The notes beneath the pieces were generated by a model. It did not search any database. It was not told where the DNA came from and saw only the letters and a program-made list of their open reading frames with translations. A stretch of DNA of 64,000 bases from Petrimonas sp. IBARAKI (GTDB lineage Bacteria > Bacteroidota > Bacteroidia > Bacteroidales > Dysgonomonadaceae): positions 2,356,001-2,420,000 of the forward strand of contig AP018040.2 in assembly GCA_002356435.2 (NCBI GenBank), in the 5' to 3' direction. A program made the position numbers and the translations under genes. Positions within the stretch are counted from its first letter, which is position 1. Every line of letters begins with the position of its first letter. Shown one piece after another: positions 8,935 through 17,656 of the stretch.

Positions 8935-10278
8935 TCAAATACCTGTATAGTTTTTTGGCGAAATCGCCTTGAGTTCTTTTTTTATTTCTTCGTTTACCTC
9001 CAACGTATCGATGAAGTCCGAAATGCTTTCTTTCGTTATGTGCCGGTTTGTGCGCGTCAACGCTTTCAGTGCCTCATAAGGTTTTGGATAGCCTTCCCGG
9101 CGCAGGATGGTTTGAATCCCTTCTGCCACCACTGCCCAATTGTTTTCCAGATCCCGCTCTATCGCCTCCTCATTTAACAACAATTTATGCAGCCCTTTTG
9201 TTGTGCTTTTTATCGCAATTAATCCGTGCGCCAGTGGCATTCCGATGTTGCGGATCACCGTTGAGTCGGTCAGGTCCCGTTGCAGCCTCGAGATCGGGAG
9301 TTTAGCCGCCAGGTGTTCCAGCCATGCATTGGCAATCCCCAGGTTCCCTTCGGCATTTTCAAAATCGATGGGATTTACCTTATGCGGCATGGCCGATGAG
9401 CCCACTTCCCCTTCCCGGATACGTTGTTTAAAATATTCCATCGATACATACTGCCACACATCGCGTGTGAAATCGATGAGGATGGTGTTAATCCGCTTCA
9501 GGGCGTCGCAGGAGGCCGCCAGCGCATCGTAATTGGATATCTGTGTGGTATACTCCTCGCGTACCAGTCCCAGCTTGTTCGACAGGAAACTGTTTGCAAA
9601 CTCTTTCCAGTCGATGTGCGGATAAGCCACCCGATGAGCGTTGAAGTTCCCTGTCGCGCCGCCGAACTTCGCTTTCGCCGGGATTCGTTTCAGCACTTCG
9701 GTCTGGTTCCTCAGCCGATATTCAAAAACTTGTATTTCCTTTCCCAGCCGTGTAGGTGATGCCGGTTGCCCGTGTGTTCGCGCCAGCATGGGCACCTCTT
9801 TCCACTCTTCGGCAAACTTGCCGATCAGTGCGGTCAGCTCCTCCAGTTGCGGGATGTACGTGTTCTGTAGCGCCTCTTTCCACATCATCGGCGTAGCCGT
9901 ATTGTTGATGTCCTGTGAGGTGAGCCCGAAATGGATGAACTCCTTGAATGCATCAAGGTGCAGCTCGTCGAATTTCTCTTTCAAGAAATATTCCACTGCC
10001 TTAACGTCGTGGTTGGTAATCTTCTCTATCTCCTTGATCCGTTGCGCGTCCTGTTCCGAAAAGTCTTCCGCCATTTTCCTCAGCACACCGAAAACGGGCT
10101 TTTCCACTTTATCGAGCGGGGAGATGCCCAGTTCACAAAGTGCAATAAAATATTCCACCTCCACTTGCGTGCGGTATTTTATCAGTGCATATTCCGAGAA
10201 ATAAAGAGCCAATTCGCGGGTTTTATCCCTGTATCGTCCGTCAATAGGAGATATGGCGGAAAGTTCGTCGAGTTTCAT
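8935..10278 (-). CDS. purB: Adenylosuccinate lyase
   Basis: A 447-residue enzyme of the fumarase/aspartase superfamily that splits SAICAR to AICAR and adenylosuccinate to AMP, releasing fumarate, in purine synthesis. The superfamily signature GSSAMPHKVNPIDFENAEGN is present at about residues 292-311; the catalytic His region is TRTHGQPASP. Length and N-terminus (MKLDELSAISPIDGRYRDKT) match the E. coli-type PurB. A minus-strand -7 element (TACTTTTG) lies at 10410-10417, divergent from the tRNA-Val promoter. Confidence 0.97.
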   Translation of the reverse strand: MKLDELSAISPIDGRYRDKTRELALYFSEYALIKYRTQVEVEYFIALCELGISPLDKVEKPVFGVLRKMAEDFSEQDAQRIKEIEKITNHDVKAVEYFLKEKFDELHLDAFKEFIHFGLTSQDINNTATPMMWKEALQNTYIPQLEELTALIGKFAEEWKEVPMLARTHGQPASPTRLGKEIQVFEYRLRNQTEVLKRIPAKAKFGGATGNFNAHRVAYPHIDWKEFANSFLSNKLGLVREEYTTQISNYDALAASCDALKRINTILIDFTRDVWQYVSMEYFKQRIREGEVGSSAMPHKVNPIDFENAEGNLGIANAWLEHLAAKLPISRLQRDLTDSTVIRNIGMPLAHGLIAIKSTTKGLHKLLLNEEAIERDLENNWAVVAEGIQTILRREGYPKPYEALKALTRTNRHITKESISDFIDTLEVNEEIKKELKAISPKNYTGI

Positions 10279-10409
10279 TGTTAACGCATTGGTTTTATAG
10301 ATTTCGAAACAGGCGAAAAATCACTTCCTACCCTGCTTCACTCATCATAATTTTGATTTTCAGTACGTGCCGAATCAGTAAATTTTTATCTTTCTTTTTA
10401 TTGAGAGTA

Positions 10410-10417
10410 CAAAAGTA
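10410..10417 (-). promoter_or_regulatory. -7 promoter element for purB
   Basis: The minus strand reads TACTTTTG, matching TAnnTTTG, about 130 bp before the purB start. It is divergent from the tRNA promoter at 10467-10498. Confidence 0.45.
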
Positions 10418-10466
10418 GTGATAAATACAGTGCCGTAAAAATTTTTGTAAAAATATTTACGAATTA

Positions 10467-10498
10467 TTTTGCAGCAAACGAAAAACGACTTATCTTTG
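10467..10498 (+). promoter_or_regulatory. Promoter of the tRNA-Val gene (-33 TTTTG, -7 TATCTTTG)
   Basis: TTTTG at 10467-10471 and TATCTTTG at 10491-10498 are separated by 19 bp, matching the Bacteroidetes sigma-ABfr consensus. The start would be near 10505, 50 bp before the tRNA. Confidence 0.6.
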
Positions 10499-10554
10499 CA
10501 TCACTTTTTCAGAAAGCAACCTCCGGGAGCGGACAAAAAGCAGAAGAAGTAACC

Positions 10555-10629
10555 GGGCGTTTAGCTCAGCTGGTTCAGAGCATCTGCCTTACAAGCAGAG
10601 GGTCGGCGGTTCGAATCCGTCAACGCCCA
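10555..10629 (+). tRNA. tRNA-Val, anticodon TAC
   Basis: A complete 75-base cloverleaf: acceptor stem GGGCGTT/AACGCCC, D-arm GCTC/GAGC, anticodon stem TCTGC/GCAGA with loop CTTACAA (anticodon TAC, Val), T-arm GGCGG/CCGTC with loop TTCGAAT, and discriminator A. CCA is not encoded. A good promoter lies upstream and a terminator downstream. Confidence 0.97.
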
Positions 10630-10641
10630 CACCTAATGATC

Positions 10642-10680
10642 AAGCACTTATCGATAATTTTCGGTGAGTGCTTTTTTCTT
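10642..10680 (+). terminator. Rho-independent terminator of the tRNA gene
   Basis: Stem AAGCACT (10642-10648) pairs with AGTGCTT (10667-10673) and is followed by a T-rich tract TTTTCTT. Confidence 0.75.
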
Positions 10681-10859
10681 TGCCCACAATTTGCCACAGA
10701 AGAATTAAATTGGATTTGATTTATAAATTACCTTCGTGATTCCTTTTAGCGTAGAGATCTTATATTTTATCGTCATCTTCTTCGCCACGAAACAATAAAT
10801 CTGGGGTAGTTATCCATTTCTTTCATAAGAATACGGGCTGTCCGGGTATCAAAAAGGAA

Positions 10860-11000
10860 TGAGGATTTCTATAGCTCGTATTTTGAAATGGCTTTAGTTT
10901 CGTTGTTTCTGCATAAGTTCGAAGCCTTCCCGAGGATGATCCTGAGCCAATCGTCGCAACTTGATCAGACGTGCTGTCATCCTTTACTGATATAATATAA
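10860..11000 (-). pseudogene. Possible fossil of an IS3-type transposase (orfB fragment)
   Basis: Read on the minus strand, the segment around 10910-10980 translates to LIKLRRLAQDHPREGF, resembling the part of IS3-family OrfB that reads like RLAEEHPREGFWK. The frame breaks soon afterwards and no complete transposase or terminal repeats remain. The rest of the 374 bases between the tRNA and the ATPase fossil shows nothing else recognisable. Confidence 0.35.
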
Positions 11001-11003
11001 ATT

Positions 11004-11186
11004 CTACATATCCTCCAACGATAAAGAAACCATCTTAATTTGATACTTTGGTAACACCTTATTCTTAAGATGTTCAACTTTTCTTGCCAATAAATCCGGT
11101 TTGAAGTTCTTCTTTTGCCGCTTTACTTCGGCAACCATGGCCTTATTTTTCTTCAATTTCAGAGCAACAATATCTTTTTCATGTAG
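11004..11186 (-). pseudogene. 3' remnant of an AAA ATPase gene (DUF234-type, Bacteroidetes)
   Basis: A 60-codon open stretch on the minus strand, bounded upstream by a stop and ending in TAG, encodes a tail containing AEVKRQKKNFKPDLLARKVE, then KNKVLPKYQIKM and LSLEDM. I recognise this as the usual C-terminus of a large family of Bacteroidetes ATP-binding proteins (AAA domain plus DUF234-like nuclease-type domain). There is no start codon and no ATPase domain, so only the last fragment of the gene survives. An overlapping longer frame at 10823-11077 is a shadow. Confidence 0.6.
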
Positions 11187-11997
11187 TTACACCCGTAATA
11201 GTTACGGAGGTTACAAAGTTAAGAATAAGTTTAGATATACATGCAAATAACTCGTAGAATAGCAGAAATATAATACACAAACAAAACAACGATGGAGTTA
11301 CAATCCATTCTTGACAAAAATTATCTCTACCAAAATCTTTAAAAGATTTATCTAGAAGCAGAACTAAATGCCAAAGAGGTTGAATAGAAAGGACGAGACG
11401 AGTCAAATGTATCAGACTTTAAAATAGCAAGGTCATTTTAACATTAGAAATATTCAACATTTTCAGATTCAAAATTTAATGATGTTCATGGTCGTTTTAA
11501 ATTGTTTGAAAAAAACGAACCGATGACGACTATAATACCGGAAATTTGAAATACAGTAAAAATGGGAATCTCTGTCTCGTCCTGAAATAGGTTGACACAA
11601 TAAAATTATTTATGCAAGGACAGAAAAAGAAAAATGCCAGCCTATAACAGCCATTTTGTAAAAGCGAGGGTTCAGTTGCTTCTATGACATGGAGTGCTTA
11701 AAATACTTAGTTCGACATAGAAGTGTAACTTTCAGGATATTATTTTGTTTGTTTAAGGAATTATTTATAGCTTTAGGCCTTTAAATCGGATTTAGCCATG
11801 TTCGAAGGTTGCAATAGTAATTATGCCTTGAGAAAATATTTCATTTCGTTGAAAAGAACCAGTTTTCTGTCCTAATTATTCCCCGATTAACGCACAAAAA
11901 TAGATAAAAAATGCATAATAAAACAAAAATATATTTTATTGACATAAGTTGTCAAATTGTTGTTTTTCCTTAGTTCTTTATTCAATTATTCATTGAC
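11187..11997. other. Gene-poor stretch upstream of the cas operon with insertion-element traces
   Basis: About 810 bases with no intact gene. CCTGAAATAGGTTGACAC at 11581-11598 looks like the terminal sequence of an IS3-type element, and the codons after it (MPAYNSHFVKARVQLLL at about 11634) could be a decayed orfA start; both are uncertain. TACAGTAAAAATGGGAA at 11552-11568 has close relatives at 53677 in this window. The last 60 bases before cas6 contain AAGTTGTC (11946-11953), matching the first eight bases of the CRISPR-leader palindrome arm. A clear promoter for cas6 was not found. Confidence 0.35.
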
Positions 11998-12786
11998 ATG
12001 AGATTCAAACTTTCCTTACATATTGATAAATCAGTCTTTGGAGATAAACTGCCGCTAAACTATACTTACGAGCTAAGCTCAGTCGTTTATAAAATTTTTT
12101 CCAAATCCGATAAAGAATTTGCTGTCTGGCTCCATGAAAACGGTTTCAGTTCAGGAAATAAAAAATTCAAATTATTCACTTTTTCCCGACTTCATGTACC
12201 TTTGTTTCGTATAGAAGGCGAGTTCATGCATATTCTTTCCGATACGGTGGAATGGCAGATTTCTTTTCTACCCGAGCGCAGCACCCTGGAGTTTATCAGC
12301 GGTGTTTTTCAGAACCAGACTTTTGAACTAGGTACACGTCAGGCAAATGTCCGTTTTAACGTATACGAAATCAGCGTGATGCCGCCACCCATTTTTACCG
12401 AAACGATGGAATTTGAAACGCTTTCGCCCATCTGTATTTCACTTCGCCGCGAAAACGAAAAAGTGGATTATCTATCGCCTGACAATCCCGAAGCCCTACC
12501 AATTATCCGACAAAACTTACTGAATAAATATTTTGCTTTTCATGGCAAAGAATATGATTCGAAATTTGATTTCAATTTCGAGGTGCTGTCCAAGCCTAAA
12601 TCTGTGCTTGTCACCATCAAATCAAACACACCGCAGCAAACCCGCGTTCGTGGCTTTATGTGCAGGTTTCGGATGACAGCACCGCTTGAGCTGATGAAAG
12701 TGGCGTATGATGCAGGAGTTGGAGAAAAGGGAAGTACAGGGTTTGGGATGGTAAAAAGTAGACAGGAATTAAAAGCATACAGCTAA
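11998..12786 (+). CDS. cas6: CRISPR repeat endoribonuclease Cas6 (first copy)
   Basis: A 262-residue RAMP-fold nuclease that cuts the CRISPR transcript within each repeat to release crRNAs with an 8-base 5' handle. The N-terminus (MRFKLSLHIDKSVFGDKLPLNYTYELSSVVYKIF) and the glycine-rich loop GVGEKGSTGFGMVK near the C-terminus are typical. His 46 in WLHENGF lies where the catalytic His of Pyrococcus Cas6 sits. It is the first gene of the cas cluster and is separated by 135 AT-rich bases from a second, quite different Cas6. Which copy processes the adjacent array cannot be told from sequence. Confidence 0.92.
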   Translation: MRFKLSLHIDKSVFGDKLPLNYTYELSSVVYKIFSKSDKEFAVWLHENGFSSGNKKFKLFTFSRLHVPLFRIEGEFMHILSDTVEWQISFLPERSTLEFISGVFQNQTFELGTRQANVRFNVYEISVMPPPIFTETMEFETLSPICISLRRENEKVDYLSPDNPEALPIIRQNLLNKYFAFHGKEYDSKFDFNFEVLSKPKSVLVTIKSNTPQQTRVRGFMCRFRMTAPLELMKVAYDAGVGEKGSTGFGMVKSRQELKAYS

Positions 12787-12921
12787 TCATATCATTGTAT
12801 AATGATGACTTTCAATTTAAAAAATAAAAGATTCCATTTGGTGCGATTAAAATAAAACATTCAAATAATTATTAAAATTCAAAACGTACAATTAATTTGG
12901 CAAAATCTAATTTTATTACAA

Positions 12922-13581
12922 ATGAGACTACACATAAAGACATCAAAATCTAACCAGGAAATTGATTTTAATTATCAACCATTATTAGCCGGATGCATTC
13001 ATAAATGGTTAGGGGTCAACAATCTTGAACATGGAAAAATGAGTTTATACTCTTTTTCATGGCTCCAGAATATTGACACGTCAAAGAAAGGTATTAAACT
13101 TAAAAATGGTTCTTATTTCACACTAAATTTTTATGATATTCAATTGGTAAAAACAGTCGTGAAAAATATATTGGAGAAGCCTGAAATGTTTGCGGGGTCA
13201 AGAGTTTTGGATATTCGGATAGAATTTACACCTCAATTCTCGGAAAAAGAGCATTTTTTCTTAGCAAGTCCCGTTTTGGTAAAAAGATATAACGAGGATA
13301 AAGAAACACACTACACTTATTTAGACGACGAAGCAAATAATTTTATGACTGAAACGTTAAAAGCTAAAGCTAAAATTGCAGGGTTAAACACAGAAAAACT
13401 AAAAGTATATTTTGATAGAAGTTATCACTCTCCCAAAACCAAAATCATTTCTTACAAAGGCATTCAAAATAAGGTCAATATATGTCCGGTAATTATTGAA
13501 GGATTACCTGAAATGATTGCTTTTGCCTGGGATGTGGGTTTGGGAAATAGCACAGGTATTGGATTTGGAGCTTTAAAATAG
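12922..13581 (+). CDS. cas6: Second Cas6 endoribonuclease (divergent paralog)
   Basis: A 219-residue Cas6-family protein, shorter than the first copy and clearly different in sequence. It has the N-terminal strand (MRLHIKTSKS), the motif IHKWLGVNNLEHG with candidate catalytic His 27, SLYSFSWL, and the C-terminal glycine-rich loop GLGNSTGIGFGALK. It lies 6 bp before cas5 and so belongs to the effector operon more tightly than the first cas6. Both copies keep their Gly-rich loops, so neither looks dead. Two Cas6 genes in one locus may serve different repeats or different steps; a second array elsewhere in the genome would explain it. Confidence 0.88.
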   Translation: MRLHIKTSKSNQEIDFNYQPLLAGCIHKWLGVNNLEHGKMSLYSFSWLQNIDTSKKGIKLKNGSYFTLNFYDIQLVKTVVKNILEKPEMFAGSRVLDIRIEFTPQFSEKEHFFLASPVLVKRYNEDKETHYTYLDDEANNFMTETLKAKAKIAGLNTEKLKVYFDRSYHSPKTKIISYKGIQNKVNICPVIIEGLPEMIAFAWDVGLGNSTGIGFGALK

Positions 13582-13587
13582 TCAACT

Positions 13588-14175
13588 ATGAAGAATAAAT
13601 TGTTTGTGGTAAAATATTCCGGTCCGTTCGGTTTTATAAAACCCTGGACTGCGGTGCGAGATAGCGAAACTTTCTCACAACAGTTTCTTACTCCGTCAAT
13701 TGTTGAGGGAATTGAAAAAAAGTTGTTCCCTGAATTGTTGGGCATTGTGGGTATAAGAAAGATTGTGGGACACCGGTTGAGCTATGATCAAATCTCTCAA
13801 CAACAAGAAGTTATTCAGACCCGGGGATGGAATAGTAAGAGAAAAGGAACGCAAATTCACTTTGAACGGCCTACTGCAATCATTGTCCGTGGTCTGTTGC
13901 TAAATCCCGTTCTTTTTTTAGCTTTTGAGAACGAAGATGATGCGGATGTCGCTTTTAACCAACATATCTGTCTTTGTAGAAACGAAGACATACTTTTACC
14001 TATAGAAACTTTTAAAATTGATGTGGAAGATTTCGACAACGAAGACACTTTTTCAGGATTTGAACTAATGTTTGAAAAAAACGACAAATCATTTCCTGTT
14101 GGTATTGACAGAAATACCGGACATCAGATGTTTGGATGGTTGAAAATTATAGGTACACCAGTAAAAGAATTCTAA
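13588..14175 (+). CDS. cas5: Cas5 subunit of Cascade (PGING/I-B-like)
   Basis: A 195-residue Cas5 that caps the 5' handle of crRNA in the type I effector complex. The N-terminal RAMP strand and the loop KYSGPFGFIKPWTAVRDSETF are the Cas5 signature; FLTPSIVEGIEKKLFP follows. It fits the Cas5 form found in the Porphyromonas-type (PGING) subset of type I systems. The stop codon overlaps the cas3 start (TAATG), implying translational coupling. In the standard I-B order cas5 follows cas7; here it precedes cas3 and cas8. Confidence 0.82.
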   Translation: MKNKLFVVKYSGPFGFIKPWTAVRDSETFSQQFLTPSIVEGIEKKLFPELLGIVGIRKIVGHRLSYDQISQQQEVIQTRGWNSKRKGTQIHFERPTAIIVRGLLLNPVLFLAFENEDDADVAFNQHICLCRNEDILLPIETFKIDVEDFDNEDTFSGFELMFEKNDKSFPVGIDRNTGHQMFGWLKIIGTPVKEF

Positions 14176-16316
14176 TGAATATTTATGCGAAATCGGGACC
14201 GGAGTGGACACCACTTGTGGAGCATTTAAAATATGTTTGCACTGCCGTAGAGAAAGTTGCTATTCATTTGGGGATGGACACCGAAGTGGCTAGAAACGGA
14301 GCCATTTTACACGATATAGGCAAATCTCATCCTGTTTTTCAAAAACGATTACGAGATAAACATCAAGTCTATGTCGATGTTTTTAGACATGAAATCGCCT
14401 CTCTATTTTTTCTTTCTGCTTTTCCTCGTGAACAATGGAATGAACTAATCGAAATGGTCGTGAGTCATCACAAGTCGGTGAGAAATGACGTTAATAAACT
14501 CGGGCTCCTTGATTTAGAACAACTCTGCGATTACGAAGAGTTTCACTTGGGCAATTGGGACAAATGGAGTGAAGATGCATGGAAAATTCTTTTGGAGTTA
14601 GGTGTGTCCTATAAACTTATTACTGTTCGTGAAGCAAGAGAAAACCTGCTTTACTGTGTAAAATACTGTGCTCAAAAGAACAAAAGAAGAGGTTTTTCCG
14701 AATGGAAAGGCTTAATGATGGTGGGCGACCATTTGGCTTCTGCCCTGATTGACAAAACGGCAGAAAACTCAACGAAACTTTTCACTAAACCTGATCTATC
14801 TTTTTACAATAGAACACACTCGTTATATCCATTATCCCAAATAAAAGCAGACAGTCCCGGAAAACATACTATCGTTGTGGCTTGTACCGGTGCAGGAAAA
14901 ACCGATTATCTTTTCAGAAGATGCAAGGGACGAGTTTTTTACACCTTGCCTTTTCAGGCATCAATCAATGCTATGTTTAAACGGGTAGGGAAAGATCTGG
15001 AAAAAGACAATCCCGATTTAGACATTCGCGTGCTTCACTCAACATCAAAGATAATTAAGAGAAAAAATACAGATGAAGAGGTCGTTTTGCAATCCCAGAT
15101 AGGAGCTTCCGTGAAAATTCTCACACCACATCAGTTGAGTGCACTTGCCTTTGGAATGAAAGGTTACGAGGCATTGATTTTAGATTTAAAAGGTTGTGAT
15201 GTGATTTTAGACGAAGTCCATACATATACAAGAGTTTCACAGGCAATTGTGCTGAAATTAGTGGAGGTGTTGAAACGAATAGGTTGCAAAATACACATAG
15301 GTACAGCCACAATGCCCATAATTCTTTATAAAAAGATTAAAGAACTTCTCGGAAATGATGTATTGGAGATAAAGTTATCGCCTGCCGAATTAGATAAATT
15401 TGACAGACATATTATTCATAAGATAAGTTCTTTTCATGATTCGGAGGCGTTGATAAAGAAAGCAATATCCAAGAAGGAAAAAGTACTGATAGTACTCAAT
15501 AAAGTAAAAACGGCACAAGATATTTTTGATTATATAAAAAGTAAAAAAGAGTTTGAAAATATTCCGACAATGCTTCTGCATAGCCGATTTAAACGTGGAG
15601 ATAGAAATCAAAAAGAAAAGAACTTAATCGGTTTAGATGAAGATGGAAAATCATTGAATGTTTATAATACTTCATCAGATGGTTGTATTGTAATTTCAAC
15701 CCAGATTTTGGAAGTTAGTTTAGATATTAGTTTCGATATAATGATTACAGAATGTGCTCCATTAGACGCCTTAATCCAACGGTTTGGGCGTGTAAACAGA
15801 GTAAGAAACTTACAAACCATTGGAAAGTATAAGCCCGTTTATGTAATCTCGCCACCGGACGATGAGAAAAATGCAAGACCTTACGATTTGGAAGTTTTGA
15901 AAAAATCGTATGCGCAGTTAGATGACGGGCAGGTGTTACACGAACGAGATTTGCAAAATAAAATTGACAATGTATTTACGCAAATTGACTTTATGAGCAT
16001 TGAGGAACATTCTGTTTTTAAAAGCAATGGAGAAATTAGCATCGACTGCTTGTCGCATAACGGCAAAGCTATTTTATTTGACTTGCTTGAAATAGACAGC
16101 GTTGCGTGTGTTACAGAAAGCGATTTGTATAAATATGAAAACAGCAGTTTTGAACAAAGACTAAACTTGGAAATTCCTACTTATTACTACACAGTCTCAA
16201 AAAAACGTCAGTCAGATAAAGGAAATCGTCCTTTCATTATACCCGATTATGCATATTGCACCGAAAAGGGCTTATTAGCTGATAAAATTAATTCATCAAC
16301 AGGAGTTATATTATGA
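14175..16316 (+). CDS. cas3: Cas3 nuclease-helicase
   Basis: From the ATG at 14175 the protein has 713 residues; a longer frame from 14136 would overlap cas5 and is rejected. Cas3 is recruited to Cascade-bound DNA, nicks it and degrades it. The N-terminal HD nuclease shows ILHDIGK (H46, D47), RHE (H72) and SHH (H98, H99). The SF2 helicase shows Walker A ACTGAGKT, Walker B as ILDEVH, TATMP (motif III) and LIQRFGRVNR (motif VI). All catalytic motifs are intact, so interference should be active. It overlaps cas8 by 4 bp (ATGA). Confidence 0.95.
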   Translation: MNIYAKSGPEWTPLVEHLKYVCTAVEKVAIHLGMDTEVARNGAILHDIGKSHPVFQKRLRDKHQVYVDVFRHEIASLFFLSAFPREQWNELIEMVVSHHKSVRNDVNKLGLLDLEQLCDYEEFHLGNWDKWSEDAWKILLELGVSYKLITVREARENLLYCVKYCAQKNKRRGFSEWKGLMMVGDHLASALIDKTAENSTKLFTKPDLSFYNRTHSLYPLSQIKADSPGKHTIVVACTGAGKTDYLFRRCKGRVFYTLPFQASINAMFKRVGKDLEKDNPDLDIRVLHSTSKIIKRKNTDEEVVLQSQIGASVKILTPHQLSALAFGMKGYEALILDLKGCDVILDEVHTYTRVSQAIVLKLVEVLKRIGCKIHIGTATMPIILYKKIKELLGNDVLEIKLSPAELDKFDRHIIHKISSFHDSEALIKKAISKKEKVLIVLNKVKTAQDIFDYIKSKKEFENIPTMLLHSRFKRGDRNQKEKNLIGLDEDGKSLNVYNTSSDGCIVISTQILEVSLDISFDIMITECAPLDALIQRFGRVNRVRNLQTIGKYKPVYVISPPDDEKNARPYDLEVLKKSYAQLDDGQVLHERDLQNKIDNVFTQIDFMSIEEHSVFKSNGEISIDCLSHNGKAILFDLLEIDSVACVTESDLYKYENSSFEQRLNLEIPTYYYTVSKKRQSDKGNRPFIIPDYAYCTEKGLLADKINSSTGVIL

Positions 16317-17632
16317 TAACAACAATTATAGGGAAAACTTTTCTAAAAGTATACAATGAGCTGTTCGGAAAAGATTATTCAGCAAAAGAGTTTTTTGTGA
16401 AAGAATATTTTGAATTGTTCTTTAATCATCCAAAATACATGCAATGGGTTACAAATTCGCCTTTTGTACAAATGAAAAAAGGACAAAAGCCAGAGCTGTT
16501 AAGTACAGATGAACGATTGGAAAAGCTAATGAACTTACATGAAAAAGTTAGTGAAGAGGTTGCTGACGCCAGCTTTGCCATTGGCTACCCAGCATCGGAA
16601 AGTGGAGATTTTGCAAGTACGTCCGGATTGGTTTCAGATATTATAACTACTGCGGATGAAGAAGACATTTACTTTTCGTGGATTGGTTCTGGATTGGGAA
16701 TTGGCGTAGCAGGCGGATATAATCTATTGATTGATGACGCTACTATTCTTATGGAAATTTACGAGGGTTGGAGGCATTATCGTAAATATCTGAATGACCC
16801 AACATTGGACAAACTGCGCGGCAATCAAATCAATACATGGAACGGGCAATGGTTGACCTTTAAATTAGGAAATGATTTTGTAAAAGATTTTGATTTCACA
16901 CGTTTACATACCCAACAGATATTTTCAATAACCGATAAGGTAATGGAGATTAATACTGTTAATTGGTCTAACCTGTTTTTCAGCTTATCCAATCTTTATC
17001 CAAACGGTAATGTAACTGCTTATGTTTACAGTTTTGGGCAGACAAATAAAACAGTAGGATTCATTCCTTTCTACTTTAGATCCGGGTCAAGGCTGAAAGA
17101 TATCTGGCGACAGTTGTATGGAAACCCTGAACGGTTTAACGATAAAGAATTTCAATCGCTTTTCGGGATGCACATAAAACGAGCTTGTGAAATAGGAAGC
17201 ATCGGACTTCACGCTTTACGTCCCGAAGGATTAAAAAAATATATGGATGAAGCAAAAAATATTTCATTCAAAAAAGAAGAAGATACAATAATTTATCAAT
17301 CCTATAAAACTTGGTTAATAGCTATGATGTCAAGAAACAAAGAAGAAATTACGGATTTTACCGAAAATTTAGCAGAACTAATTCTACGGTTTAGAAAAGG
17401 AGCTTCCGGTACCGACCGGAAAAACCTTATAGAGCAAAGGCTCTTTGGAGGTAAAACAACCAAAAAGGTGTTTTTAGATGCACTTACAGAAATGGCTGCA
17501 GGAGTGGAAGGAGAAGATTTGGAGAGATTAAAAGAGTTAAGAAACGACATTCATTTGATGACGAATGAGGAATTCGGATACTTCAACACACTTTTGAAAT
17601 TCGATTACGCTTATTTAGAGAAAAACAGTTAA
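16313..17632 (+). CDS. cas8: Type I Cascade large subunit (Cas8; Csp2-like)
   Basis: A 439-residue protein in the position of the large subunit, which reads the PAM and helps open target DNA. I assign it by context (between cas3 and cas7, 4-bp overlap with cas3) and by likeness to the Csp2/Cas8 proteins of Porphyromonas-type loci: N-terminal GKTFLKVYNELFGKDYSAKEFF, a central Gly-rich GSGLGIGVAGGYNLL and a helical C-terminus (ERLKELRNDIHLMTNEEFGYF) that may act as the small subunit. No nuclease motif is seen. Cas8 proteins diverge greatly, so family placement is less sure than role. Confidence 0.75.
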   Translation: MITTIIGKTFLKVYNELFGKDYSAKEFFVKEYFELFFNHPKYMQWVTNSPFVQMKKGQKPELLSTDERLEKLMNLHEKVSEEVADASFAIGYPASESGDFASTSGLVSDIITTADEEDIYFSWIGSGLGIGVAGGYNLLIDDATILMEIYEGWRHYRKYLNDPTLDKLRGNQINTWNGQWLTFKLGNDFVKDFDFTRLHTQQIFSITDKVMEINTVNWSNLFFSLSNLYPNGNVTAYVYSFGQTNKTVGFIPFYFRSGSRLKDIWRQLYGNPERFNDKEFQSLFGMHIKRACEIGSIGLHALRPEGLKKYMDEAKNISFKKEEDTIIYQSYKTWLIAMMSRNKEEITDFTENLAELILRFRKGASGTDRKNLIEQRLFGGKTTKKVFLDALTEMAAGVEGEDLERLKELRNDIHLMTNEEFGYFNTLLKFDYAYLEKNS

Positions 17633-17656
17633 ATCATTAATTAAATACATAAAAAC

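Noticed and set aside
10622-10629. Attachment-site duplication of the tRNA-Val 3' end
   Set aside because: No second copy of the tRNA end was found elsewhere in the window.
10823-11077. 84-codon frame on the minus strand behind the tRNA
   Set aside because: It overlaps the recognised ATPase remnant in another frame and shows no family.
11179-11406. 75-codon frame on the minus strand in the fossil region
   Set aside because: Hydrophobic AT-rich translation without start signal; its plus strand looks like decayed coding DNA but could not be identified.
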